Source: Vanessa cardui (taxonomy: Eukaryota > Arthropoda > Insecta > Lepidoptera > Nymphalidae). Taken from it: a stretch of DNA of 64,000 nt. The notes under the pieces were generated by a model. It was not told where the DNA came from. It saw only the letters and a program-made list of their open reading frames with translations, and did not search any database. A program made the translations under genes and the position numbers. The DNA lies in the NCBI RefSeq assembly GCF_905220365.1, contig NC_061153.1, positions 8,390,001 through 8,454,000 on the forward strand, written 5' to 3'. Below, piece by piece: positions 30,130 to 38,655 of this stretch (the first letter of the stretch is position 1; every line of letters begins with the position of its first letter).

Positions 30130-31230
30130 TTATTCTATTGTACCTCTAAGGGTTAAATCCCGGGGATGTCTGTGTGTATTCCGCACATATTGTTCTATGT
30201 AGTCACCTTCACAACCTACACATAATCCACACCTAAAAATTAATTGTTCATTCACTCTCGATAGCACTTGTGAGTTTGACTTAACCTGGTCGAAAGCCCA
30301 AGTGATTTTCTCCACTAACATTTCACGGCTTGTGATTTCACGTCCACTATACACCAATGTTTTGACGTGTCCCCATAAATAAAAATCTAATGGCGTGATA
30401 TCCGGCGACCTAGCGGGCCAGGCACGAGGTCCGCCGCGCCCAATCCAACGACCAGGAAAATTGTTATTTAAAAAATTCCGGACTTCGCGAGCATTATGCG
30501 CTGGCGCTCCGTCATGTTGATAATACATAACACGTAAATCAGCGAGGGGTATATCTTCCTCTAAATCTGGTAGTGTTTCAGTGAGGAAACGTAGGTATGT
30601 TTCTCCATTGAGTCGCTCCAAAAAGACAGGGCCTAGTAAAGTTGAATTTACAATTCCTGCCCACACATTGACGCTAAATCGGTGTTGAAAATGATGTGGT
30701 CTAGTTTTGTGTGGATTTTCATGGCACCACAAATGCTCATTGCGAGAATTGAACAAACCGACTCTGCCAAATGTTGCTTCGTCAGTCCATAAAATAGTTG
30801 GCCTCTCGTTTAGCACCCAGTTACAAAACGCAACTCGCGCGGGTTTATCGGGTTCGTTTAATTCTTGGACGCGAAGAAGGTGAAAGGGATATTTCCCTTC
30901 ATTGTGTACAACACTCCATGCGAAGTATTGCGATACATTAAACCGCCGGGCTGCATCGTTGGTGCTCGCTGCTGGATTGGCTTCGAAGAACTCCATGATG
31001 TCTTCTTCCTCTTGAACTGTGCGCCTTGGCGGACGACCACTATCTCTTAAAGGAGAACGGAATTGGCCGTAATCGCGTAATCGCTGTGTGGCAGCTAGCA
31101 TTGTCACGCGGCTTGGAGTAGGCACATTTGGAAATTTAATCGCATATTGACGACATGCTTCTGAAACGTTGTCATCGCATTTCGCTAAAATGCGAACCAT
31201 TTCAGTATATTCGATATTGGAATATGGCAT
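30130..31230 (-). CDS. DD41D transposase, Tc1/mariner superfamily
   Basis: The 366-residue frame from the ATG at 31230 (MPYSNIEYTEMV) is intact; an upstream ATG at 31305 would add 25 residues of low likelihood. The N-terminal third is a helix-turn-helix region (RRTVQEEEDIMEFFEANPAA, then FNVSQYFAWSVVHNEG) that would bind the inverted repeats. The catalytic triad is D in WTDEATF near 148, D in YYQHDGAPAHNA near 238 and D in SPDITPLDFYLWG 42 residues later, giving DD41D spacing as in the rosa/Visitor-like lineages. It would cut and paste the element between the 83-base inverted repeats. The whole frame looks functional. Confidence 0.85.
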   Translation of the reverse strand: MPYSNIEYTEMVRILAKCDDNVSEACRQYAIKFPNVPTPSRVTMLAATQRLRDYGQFRSPLRDSGRPPRRTVQEEEDIMEFFEANPAASTNDAARRFNVSQYFAWSVVHNEGKYPFHLLRVQELNEPDKPARVAFCNWVLNERPTILWTDEATFGRVGLFNSRNEHLWCHENPHKTRPHHFQHRFSVNVWAGIVNSTLLGPVFLERLNGETYLRFLTETLPDLEEDIPLADLRVMYYQHDGAPAHNAREVRNFLNNNFPGRWIGRGGPRAWPARSPDITPLDFYLWGHVKTLVYSGREITSREMLVEKITWAFDQVKSNSQVLSRVNEQLIFRCGLCVGCEGDYIEQYVRNTHRHPRDLTLRGTIE

Positions 31231-31501
31231 AGTGAACTTATTAACTGAAATCAACGGACTGTAAACTGAAATTAGCAATAAGAGCACGTTGCGCGGGCAC
31301 ATCAAAGCGTAAGACTGCGACGGCGCATCAAAGCGTTAATTACGTCAAGTCAAGCGTGTTAACTCCGCCCATTTTGTGGGTGGAGCTAAAATCAGACTAT
31401 TTTAACTGTTTTTTTTTTCATTGCCGTATAGAGTTTTTAACATTAGAGAAATCAATTTTAATATTTTTAATTTTGTATGAAAGTAAAAATTAATGAGTTA
31501 T

Positions 31502-31584
31502 GAAAAGTCATAAAACAAAAGTTGTTGTTTATGATGTTCTCAATCTAGCCCTGCGAGGTTGTTAATGTTTTACAAATAACCCTG
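31502..31584 (-). repeat. Right terminal inverted repeat of the DD41D transposon
   Basis: Reverse complement of 25948-26030 with two differences; followed by TATA at 31585. Confidence 0.85.
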
Positions 31585-31739
31585 TATATTTGTATACATC
31601 TCACATATATGTGTGTTGAATAACTATATTTGTCTTCATCATTCTTATCGTTATTTTATAGCACCGTTATTAAACTCATTTTATTTATTTATCAATTTAT
31701 TAATTTATTGTTATTTTTTGCGTTTCATTAAGGATAAAA

Positions 31740-32310
31740 ATGATTAGTAGTAAACATATTAAATTAGGCTTATTTAACCCGGGTTCGCTTGGTTCACATC
31801 ATGATGAGTTCATAGTTCTTATGGAGCGTCATAACGCAGATGTGATAGCAATCAATGAGACGTGGTTGCGCTCAGGAGAGGATGGCAGAGCTCCTGTTGT
31901 GCCTGGTTACCGATTGCGTCACATACCGAGACCGGTTGAAATTCGATCACGTGGTGGTGGTGTCGTTTTTTATATCAAACGCGGTATATCTGCGCGCAAA
32001 TGGCAAAACCATAATTATTGGCATAGCCTACCGCCCCCCCCCCTTGGGGAAATATAGCAACCTTTTTTGACGCATTGACCGAAACAATAGGTAGTTTACC
32101 CTATCACGATCATCTATACGTGTTAGGAGATTTTAATATTAATTTTATGGGTACGCGAAATATTCATAAACAAGCATTGGACCTATTCCTATCGACTCAT
32201 GGCTTAAGACAATATGTCACTGGACCCACACATTTTACTCCTAATAGTGAACGTGTAATTGATCTAATCTGTTCGAATACATTAGTTAGTCAGATTATAT
32301 ATAAAGTTTT
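31740..32310 (+). pseudogene. LINE D3 ORF2, endonuclease part
   Basis: From the ATG at 31740 (MISSKHIKLGLFNPGSLGSH) the AP endonuclease reads INETWLRSGEDGRAP and RGGGVVFYIKRG. A frame change near 32005 follows (a run of C at 32034-32042 lies nearby), then LGDFNINFMGTRN and VIDLICSNT. It is cut near 32310, with about 190 codons of endonuclease left and no reverse transcriptase. The sister copy D1 continues from the same point. Confidence 0.75.
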
Positions 32311-32330
32311 TATGATTGTTATGGAATGGA

Positions 32331-32502
32331 AAATTATATGAATTTTACGTTTTACCATTTGGTCTTAATACAGCGCCATATGTTTATACAAAATGAAACC
32401 AGTGGTTAATTTGCTAAGTTCATGTGGTTTCATGTCTACCATTTGTTTAGTTGATATATGTTTAATAGCAAATAGTTATAAAGAATGTATTCATATTATT
32501 AA
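32331..32502 (+). pseudogene. DIRS reverse transcriptase fragment
   Basis: The open stretch reads KLYEFYVLPFGLNTAPYVYT, then MKPVVNLLSSCGFMSTICLV with DI next, and CIHIINTTVKLL, as in the palm of DIRS-type reverse transcriptase. The usual YLDD box is altered to LVD. It is cut by LINE D3 on the left and by a small MITE on the right. Confidence 0.6.
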
Positions 32503-32582
32503 TACCACTGTCAAACTTTTATTGGCCCTATATATACATATATACATATATATATAGGGCCAATAAAAGTTTGACAGTGGTA
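32503..32582. mobile_element. 80-bp perfect-palindrome MITE
   Basis: TACCACTGTCAAACTTTTAT and its reverse complement face each other, with arms of about 32 bases around a short AT-rich centre. TA at each end would be the target duplication, as for Tc1/mariner-type MITEs. It sits in the DIRS reverse transcriptase. Confidence 0.75.
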
Positions 32583-33580
32583 TATATATATATTTTAAAT
32601 TAATTATTAAAATTTAGAATACTTACCCGATGTAAAATTCGAGAATTTGCACGCCTCATAGGCCTTTTCAGCCTAGCTTTTCCAGCAGTCGAATATGGTT
32701 GGCTGTATACCAAACAATTCGAACGGTGCAAATACCTAGTACATTACCATCAGATTGTGATTGGTGGATAGAAGTCATTGATTATTCAGTCAACAGAATA
32801 AAATTCAACAATATGATTCATGTTTAAAGAAATGGTTTTACTTTTGTCAAAGAAGAAATCTTGATGCTTATAATACGAGCATATCAAATATTATTGAATT
32901 TCTAAATGAAGGCTATCACTTAGGGGCACAGTACGGTACTTTAAATACCTACCGTTCTTCATTGGCCCTTATTCTTGGACGTCAGATAGGTGAAGATAAT
33001 CTCATTAAGCGATTTCTTAAAGGAGTATTCCGTTTAAGGCCCTCGTTGCCCAAATATGATTGTACATGGGATACTTCAAAAGTATTAGATTCTCTGGGTA
33101 CTTGGTTTCCTAATGAGACTTTAACGTTAGAAAAAATAACCAAAAAATTAATAACATTACTCGCTTTAGTTACGGCGCACAGGGTGCAAACATTTTCAAA
33201 AAATTTATTTACCAATATTGAATTTTTTCCTAAAGAAATTTCAATAAAAATCCCTGATTTAATTATAACATCTCGGCCTGGACCTCTACAGCCTAGGCTT
33301 GTTCTTCCCTATTTTGAAACCTCATAATGCGGTATCTTCTCAAACTTTAAGCAGATGGATTAAAGATACATTAGCTATATGTGGAATTGATGTTTCTAAA
33401 TTTTCCGCACATAGTACTAGACACACTAGATCGAAAGTCCACAGTTTAGGGATAAATTTAGACATTATTAGAAGAACTGCTGGTTAGTCTGATAATTCAA
33501 AATCCTTTGCCAGATTTTACAATAGAAGGATTAATGAATATAATGATCATGATTTTGCGTCTAGTATAATTGATAAATAA
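32583..33580 (+). pseudogene. DIRS RNase H remnant and tyrosine recombinase
   Basis: After the MITE a short piece reads IGLFSLAFPAVEYGWLYTKQ, as between RT and RNase H of DIRS elements. The tyrosine recombinase follows: LDAYNTSISNIIEFL, YGTLNTYRSSLALILG, then VTAHRVQTF with the first catalytic Arg, HSTRHTRSK with His-x2-Arg, a stop where Trp is expected at 33486, and FARFYNR with the catalytic Tyr. A frame change lies near 33310. The enzyme would integrate circular DNA of the element without target duplication. The copy is dead. Confidence 0.75.
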
Positions 33581-33727
33581 TGTTAATTGGTATTTAATAA
33601 AAATACTATTGATTAATTAATTTATATTATTGTTATATTTATTTTGTCATTATATATATTGATTAAAGAATGTTTCAAGTACAACTATCTTTTTTCAATT
33701 GATATTTTACTATAATCTCTCAAGATC

Positions 33728-34132
33728 TACATGTGTATATTACTAATCTCGAGGACGAGGCACGAGTATAATTAGTGATTAAACGAACTTACCTGTAAGT
33801 GAAGTTCTATCATAATTATACGAAGAGCCTCGTTCGAAGAGATTAGTATCCCACCCTTCCTAATTTTTTTTAATTCATCCCCTTTAGTAAAATATCATTT
33901 GAGTTATAATATCCATAGCTCTAAACTTAATGAGGTATTGACGGTGTATCGATACCGAGGAAAACTGACATACCCTCATATAAAAAAAAAAGAAAAATAA
34001 TGGACAAACTAAGTGCGTGAGTGGCGACATTGTATGTGGAACTACATGTGTATATTACTAATCTCTTCGGACGAGGCTCTTCGTATAATTATGATAGACC
34101 TTCACTTACAGGTAAATTCGTTTAATCACTAA
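33728..34132. repeat. DIRS terminal and internal complementary repeats
   Basis: 33773-33849 and 34053-34132 are inverted copies of about 78 bases (TTACCTGTAAGTGAAG against CTTCACTTACAGGTAA). TACATGTGTATATTACTAAT occurs as a direct repeat at 33728 and 34043. Split inverted ends plus an internal complementary region are the hallmark of DIRS elements, and the position just behind the recombinase fits. Confidence 0.65.
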
Positions 34133-34285
34133 TGGAGAATGTTCACTAATTTTGATTATTAGCGCTCTATATTGTCTATCAAAAATAAAAAATAACAGTG
34201 AAAGAATTAATTCGATACGTCAATTAGTTTCCGATTTATAAGTAAAACAAGTTGTAACGCACGACACGGGCTGCCGGTGACGGTG

Positions 34286-34312
34286 TGACGTCATTGTACA
34301 ACACGCTCAGTC
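34286..34312 (+). promoter_or_regulatory. Promoter-like segment with CRE and initiator
   Basis: TGACGTCA (a full CRE site) at 34286-34293 and TCAGTC (initiator-like) at 34307-34312 lie in a CpG-rich stretch (34250-34350) in otherwise AT-rich DNA. The ATG of a THAP-like exon follows about 70 bases later. Confidence 0.45.
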
Positions 34313-34379
34313 TGGCTCACTGGGCTCGGCCGCGATTGCGCGCCCGCGCCTTCGAAATTATACCTAAATACTTTTAAAA

Positions 34380-34458
34380 ATGTCCAATCCAAATACTTGG
34401 AAATCATGTGTTGTGCCTAAATGTGAAAATACAACTACCTATTCGCCGGAAAAGTTGT
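34380..34458 (+). pseudogene. THAP zinc-finger first exon, cut off by a repeat
   Basis: The ATG at 34380 opens MSNPNTWKSCVVPKCENTTT and YSPEKLFF, matching the start of THAP DNA-binding domains (Cys-x4-Cys followed by SP-x-KLF). After LFF the frame runs into the foldback repeat at 34459 and the rest of the domain (Trp, Cys, His) is missing. THAP domains occur in insect regulatory genes and in P-element transposases. I cannot tell which this came from. The promoter-like segment upstream suggests a gene start. Confidence 0.5.
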
Positions 34459-35097
34459 TTTTCAACAGACTTCAAAAAGGAGGAGGTTATCAATTCGTCT
34501 GTATTTTTTTTTATGTTTGTTACCTCATAACTTTTCACTGGGTGGACCGATTTTGATAATTTTTTTTTTGTTTGAAAGGTAGTGCTTCCCGTGGGGTCTC
34601 ATTTTAATTTTATTTTTTTCCGATGATGGTATCCGTATGAAAACGACATAAGTCTTAAATTTGCATTATGTATATGCGCGACAAATAGGTGAATAACTGA
34701 AAATCACATTACCCAATTTTGATGATTCTTTTTTTATTATATAATATATACTTCAAGGGTAGTTTGGTGAAAGTTTGATAAGTTTCTGAGCATAGGATCC
34801 ATGACAAAGTAACGGAACTAAAGGGAACGGAACAATTCTGAGGAGCACGTTAGCGATACTCGGTCGAAATTTTTATTTATAGGTTATTTGGATATTTAAG
34901 TCACCTTCCGTAATGTGGTTATGTTTATTTAATTATCATAGTCGAATATTATACTCAACTAGCTACCCACCCCGGCTTCGCACGGGTGCAATACTGATAC
35001 TAAATATACTACAGAATTTGTTTATTTACGACATCACATTGCAAACTTCTAAAATTATCAGTGTTTCTTTACTATATTGTATAAAACAGTTGGCAAT
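34459..35097 (+). repeat. Foldback repeat, part A, copy 3 (truncated)
   Basis: It begins TTCAACAGACTTCAAAAAGG and follows copy 1 through GGGTGGACCGATTTTGATAA and CATCACATTGCAAACTTC to TGTTTCTTTACTATATTGT, where it ends without part B. It shows the uninterrupted sequence at the site where Gypsy A's derivative entered copy 1. Confidence 0.7.
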
Positions 35098-35321
35098 CGA
35101 ATAGTGCAGACGTGTTTCTGATTAATAGCTAAAACTTTAACTTTCCTTTAAGCAACAATAAGCCATAAATCCTAAGCGCGCTATTACTAATATCGAGTGA
35201 ACAGTATAATCAACCGGCCTCGTTATAAGCGCCCCGCCTCACCTCGGGTAAAAGAAATAGTTGCATTTTTCATCCTCTTCACACCTCCGTGCCTGTGCAA
35301 GCCACATCTAAACAATAGACC

Positions 35322-36212
35322 ATGGATACGCAGCGGTCGCCACAGAGTACAAAAAAGGTAAATCGACCAGTAGGTCAAAAACTATGCTCACAATCGCAAC
35401 CGGACTTATCTCGGGATAGTGACGATGATTCGGGAAGTCAAATTACTTATCGTAAAAGAAAACAAAGAGAATGTTGTGACATCGTAACCGAAATCAACAA
35501 CTTCCGTGGGGAATTAATCTCAATACTCGAGAGCAATTTGTCAATGATGCGCGATGATATATCTGCAATGAAATATCAAATTAATGAAATCAAAACATCA
35601 ACTAGTAAAATGCTAGCAGAACAAAAAAGTGTAAAATCCGAAATCATAGAACTGAAGAAGAATAACTCCATTGCAGAATCCAAAATATCTGAGCTTGAGG
35701 CAAAATTGAGCAAGCTTGAGTATATTTCTACCAAACCCTGTACCCCAGATGTTCTTGATAACGAGAAAATCATCAATGAACTGCAGGAAAGGGCTAACAG
35801 AAGTAAGAATATTATAGTCTTTGGTATAAATGAACAAACTAATGTTGATAGTTCTGCACGCCAAGCCATGGATCTGAGTCTTGCTCAAAAAATTTTTCAA
35901 AATGTGACAGCTGAAAATCCTAAGATACATAAAACTATGCGACTGGGCAAATACTCTAAAGGAAAAAATCGACCGCTTAAGGTATGTTTTGAAAATCAAC
36001 ATGAAGTTAAATATATATTACAATACAAGAATAAACTACCTGATAACGTAAAAATATACTCAGATCAGACTCCTACTCAAAGAACTATAATCAAGGAACT
36101 TAGTGAAGAACTCAATCGCTGGAAAGCAAACGGAGAAGAAAACTTAACTATAAAATACATCAAAGGGACACCAAGAATTATACAAAACTTAGCAAAAAAC
36201 TCGAAACATTAA
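35322..36212 (+). CDS. LINE F ORF1, coiled-coil RNA-binding protein
   Basis: The frame of 296 residues starts at an ATG in good context (ACCATGG). Residues 1-50 are polar and basic, 60-140 form a long coiled coil (MLAEQKSVKSEIIELKKNNS, ISELEAKLSKLEY), and 145-290 resemble the RRM and C-terminal domain of L1-type ORF1 proteins (RSKNIIVFGINEQ, KTMRLGKYSKGKNRPLKVCF). It would trimerise and coat the element RNA. No stop or frameshift is present, although ORF2 of the same copy is broken. Confidence 0.75.
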   Translation: MDTQRSPQSTKKVNRPVGQKLCSQSQPDLSRDSDDDSGSQITYRKRKQRECCDIVTEINNFRGELISILESNLSMMRDDISAMKYQINEIKTSTSKMLAEQKSVKSEIIELKKNNSIAESKISELEAKLSKLEYISTKPCTPDVLDNEKIINELQERANRSKNIIVFGINEQTNVDSSARQAMDLSLAQKIFQNVTAENPKIHKTMRLGKYSKGKNRPLKVCFENQHEVKYILQYKNKLPDNVKIYSDQTPTQRTIIKELSEELNRWKANGEENLTIKYIKGTPRIIQNLAKNSKH

Positions 36213-38106
36213 GTTTACAGGACAAAGAAACTATTACACACGAAAATATTTCATACCAGTATAGCCACACATATCAGGATCTTATTGTATCGCAGTCTCA
36301 ACTAAATTTCTTCTATGCTAATGTACGAAGTATCCGTAAAGATGGTAAATTTGATGAAATAAAATGTATAATTCAATCGATTCAGTGTCAAATTCACATA
36401 ATTCTCTTGACCGAAACATGGTTAAGATCCATAGATGACGTTAAGTTGTACCAATTACCGAATTACACTCATTATTACAACCTCAGAACAGATTCAAGAG
36501 GTGGCGGCGTGTCTATATTTATACACGATAATTTAAAACACAGTTTAATTGAAGAAGTATACGCTGGAGGGGTTAATTACCTCTGGATATATCTTGAGAA
36601 ATACGCACTGGCCATAGGACTTGTTTACAATCCCGGAACAACAAATATATCTGACTTTTTTGAGCTTTACTCGACACAATTGGTTCAAAAGAAACGAGCA
36701 GTTGTATTCGGTGACTTTAATATAGACTTATTATCACAAAGTCGTAATATCAAACGGTATAAAAGTATTATAAAAGAATCTGGATACATATTCATCAACA
36801 ACATTCATCAAGATTATTGCACACGAGAAACGACACTGTCTAAGACTATTCTTGACCATATATGTTCAAATCTAAAACTATCTATCTAATCTAAAACCAC
36901 CGGCAAAAAAACGAATAAATTACGAAGCAATTAATTATGAAACACTTAATAGCTATATTAGCAATACGAAATTATGTTCTACAAATTATAGCTATGAAAA
37001 TTTATAAAAAATAATACAAGCTGGAATTAACAACAGCAAAGTAACCAAGACAAAAATTATAAATCCTCCTCGACAAGACTGGATATGCAAAGATATCATA
37101 ACTAGTATTCAAGATAGAAATGTATTTTGGTTTAAATTAAAGCAAGATCCTAAAAATGAAGAAGTTGACAAGTAGTTCAAAATTGAAAGATCGAAAACAG
37201 CAGAAAAAATCAGAAGTGCTAAAGAGAAATACTATAAGAAGAAATTTATAAATTATCTAGGAAATACTAAGAAAATATGGAATTTATTAAATACTTTGTC
37301 AAATAATACAATCAAGGCTGACAATACTCCTCCAAAGCTTCATACTGAATCCGGCACTATACTTGAAGGTAATGAGATTTGTGAAACATTCAATCACTTC
37401 TTCGCTACTATTGGTTCTGTTCTTGCAGAGACTATCTTAGCTAAACAAAATCACAACACTTCAAATCCATCTATCACACAAACACAAATACGCCACTCAT
37501 CAAAATTGTCCTCATTCAAACCTTGTGATGCCGCTGAAGTCTCCAAAATTATCCATAATCTTGATATAAACTGTAGTACTGAGATCGACGGTATAACTAC
37601 TAAAGCTGTAAAGTGCATTGCTAACCTAATAACAGACACTTTAACAAAATATATAAACTATCACCTTGCTGAAGGAATCTTTCCAGATACCTTAAAAGTA
37701 GCCAAAGTCACTCCTATACACAAATCTGGGTCTAAAAGTGATCCAAACAATTACCGGCCTATATCCTTACTTCCAGTCATTTCCAAATTTTTTGAAAAAG
37801 TGGTATTTAAACGTTTAGACGACTACCTTACGTCTGTCGACTTTATTTACAAAAGACAATATGGCTTTCGCTCCCAGTCTAACTCTCTCAGCCACAATTG
37901 ATATAATAACAAAATTGCACACTAATATCGATAAAAAAAACATTGCTTTGGGGCTATTCATAGACCTCAAAAAAGCTTTCGATACGATAAGCCATTCGAT
38001 ATTGTTGAGTAAACTTCGTGACGTAGGAGTATCAGGAATAGCATACAAAATGTTTGAATCATATTTATCGAACCGTTATCAGATAGTTAAAATCGGGGAG
38101 TATTGA
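36213..38106 (+). pseudogene. LINE F ORF2: endonuclease and partial RT
   Basis: The frame overlaps the end of ORF1 and reads FFYANVRSIRKDGKFDEI, LLTETWLRS, SRGGGVSIFIHDN and VVFGDFNIDLL of an AP endonuclease, stopping near 36889. About 400 bases with stops follow. The reverse transcriptase then reads NNYRPISLLPVISKFFEKVV (37750), a frame change near 37890, and FIDLKKAFDTISHSILLSKL. The sequence ends before the YADD box at the border with Gypsy B. Confidence 0.75.
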
Positions 38107-38127
38107 TACTCCTAAACTCGAAGCTTT

Positions 38128-38313
38128 CCTGGAGTTAAAATTTTAGAAACCTTAAAGGCAGTTAATACTTTATAACATTAATTAACACTGGATTTCGGTA
38201 TGTAATTTTTACATATTTATTTTTACCGCAAATTTGGAACTGCGTGGGATTTAATTAAACATTTGTAACCTTATGAAAAATTTGGCATTCAAACCTTTTT
38301 TTTAAAATAATAT
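38128..38313 (+). repeat. Gypsy B 5' LTR, left piece
   Basis: GAAGCTTTCCTGGAGTTAAA onward matches 55279-55455 closely. The part of the LTR before this point is missing at the border with LINE F. Confidence 0.75.
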
Positions 38314-38655
38314 GAATGAATGAATGAATGAATGAAATATATACTTTATTGTACACCAAGCAAAGTACATAAAATTTTAAAACAGAAAAAAAAAACAATG
38401 TTATACAGTATACAATCGGCGGCCTTATCGCTAGAAGAGCGATCTCTTCCAGGCAACCGGTTGGCATAGGACATTATAATAAATAAATAAATTTAGGGTG
38501 GAGGTGTACTATAATACAAACATAATAAAGTAGTAAAAATAATACATACATATATAATGAGAAAATACACACATAACTAGTAAGAAAAATATACACACAA
38601 TTTTAAAATAAATGAGGATTGGAGGAGGAGAAAGGTAAGGGATGAAAATACGATT
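38314..38655 (-). other. 3' UTR and CATT-repeat tail of LINE E
   Basis: The minus strand carries CAATAAAGTATAT about 25 bases before a short CATT repeat that ends the element. Microsatellite rather than poly(A) tails are typical of CR1- and L2-related LINEs. Confidence 0.7.

Larger units (their letters stand above)
25948..31584 (-). mobile_element. Tc1/mariner-like DD41D transposon with large cargo
   Basis: Terminal inverted repeats of about 83 bases start CAGGGTTATTTGTAAAAC at both ends, with two mismatches seen. TATA flanks each end (25944-25947 and 31585-31588), consistent with a TA or TATA duplication in the LINE D3 spacer. An intact 366-residue transposase lies next to the right end. 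Related transposons of this type are usually under 2 kb, but this one is 5.6 kb. The extra 4 kb holds a promoter-like region with a short exon, a common lepidopteran repeat and AT-rich DNA. Confidence 0.8.
24250..32310 (+). mobile_element. LINE D3, interrupted by a DD41D transposon
   Basis: The element has the family's ACGTTTGGCGGCGACG start, a 420-base 5' UTR, ORF1 (24669-25654), a spacer that contains TAATGACGTGTCCCCGGTC (also in D1 at 14976), and ORF2 from 31740. The transposon 25948-31584 is inserted in the spacer. ORF2 ends in the endonuclease near 32310, where DIRS sequence begins. Confidence 0.75.
35098..38106 (+). mobile_element. LINE F, non-LTR element, partial
   Basis: A 5' region of about 220 bases leads to an intact ORF1 (35322-36212) and a broken ORF2 in an overlapping frame with AP endonuclease and the front half of the reverse transcriptase. 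It ends at 38106 against the LTR of Gypsy B. The endonuclease type (ANVRSIRKDGKFDEI) suggests the CR1/L2-related group. The left border is uncertain. Confidence 0.65.

Noticed and set aside
30858..31050. Small frames overlapping the DD41D transposase
   Set aside because: They are contained in the transposase coding region in other frames.
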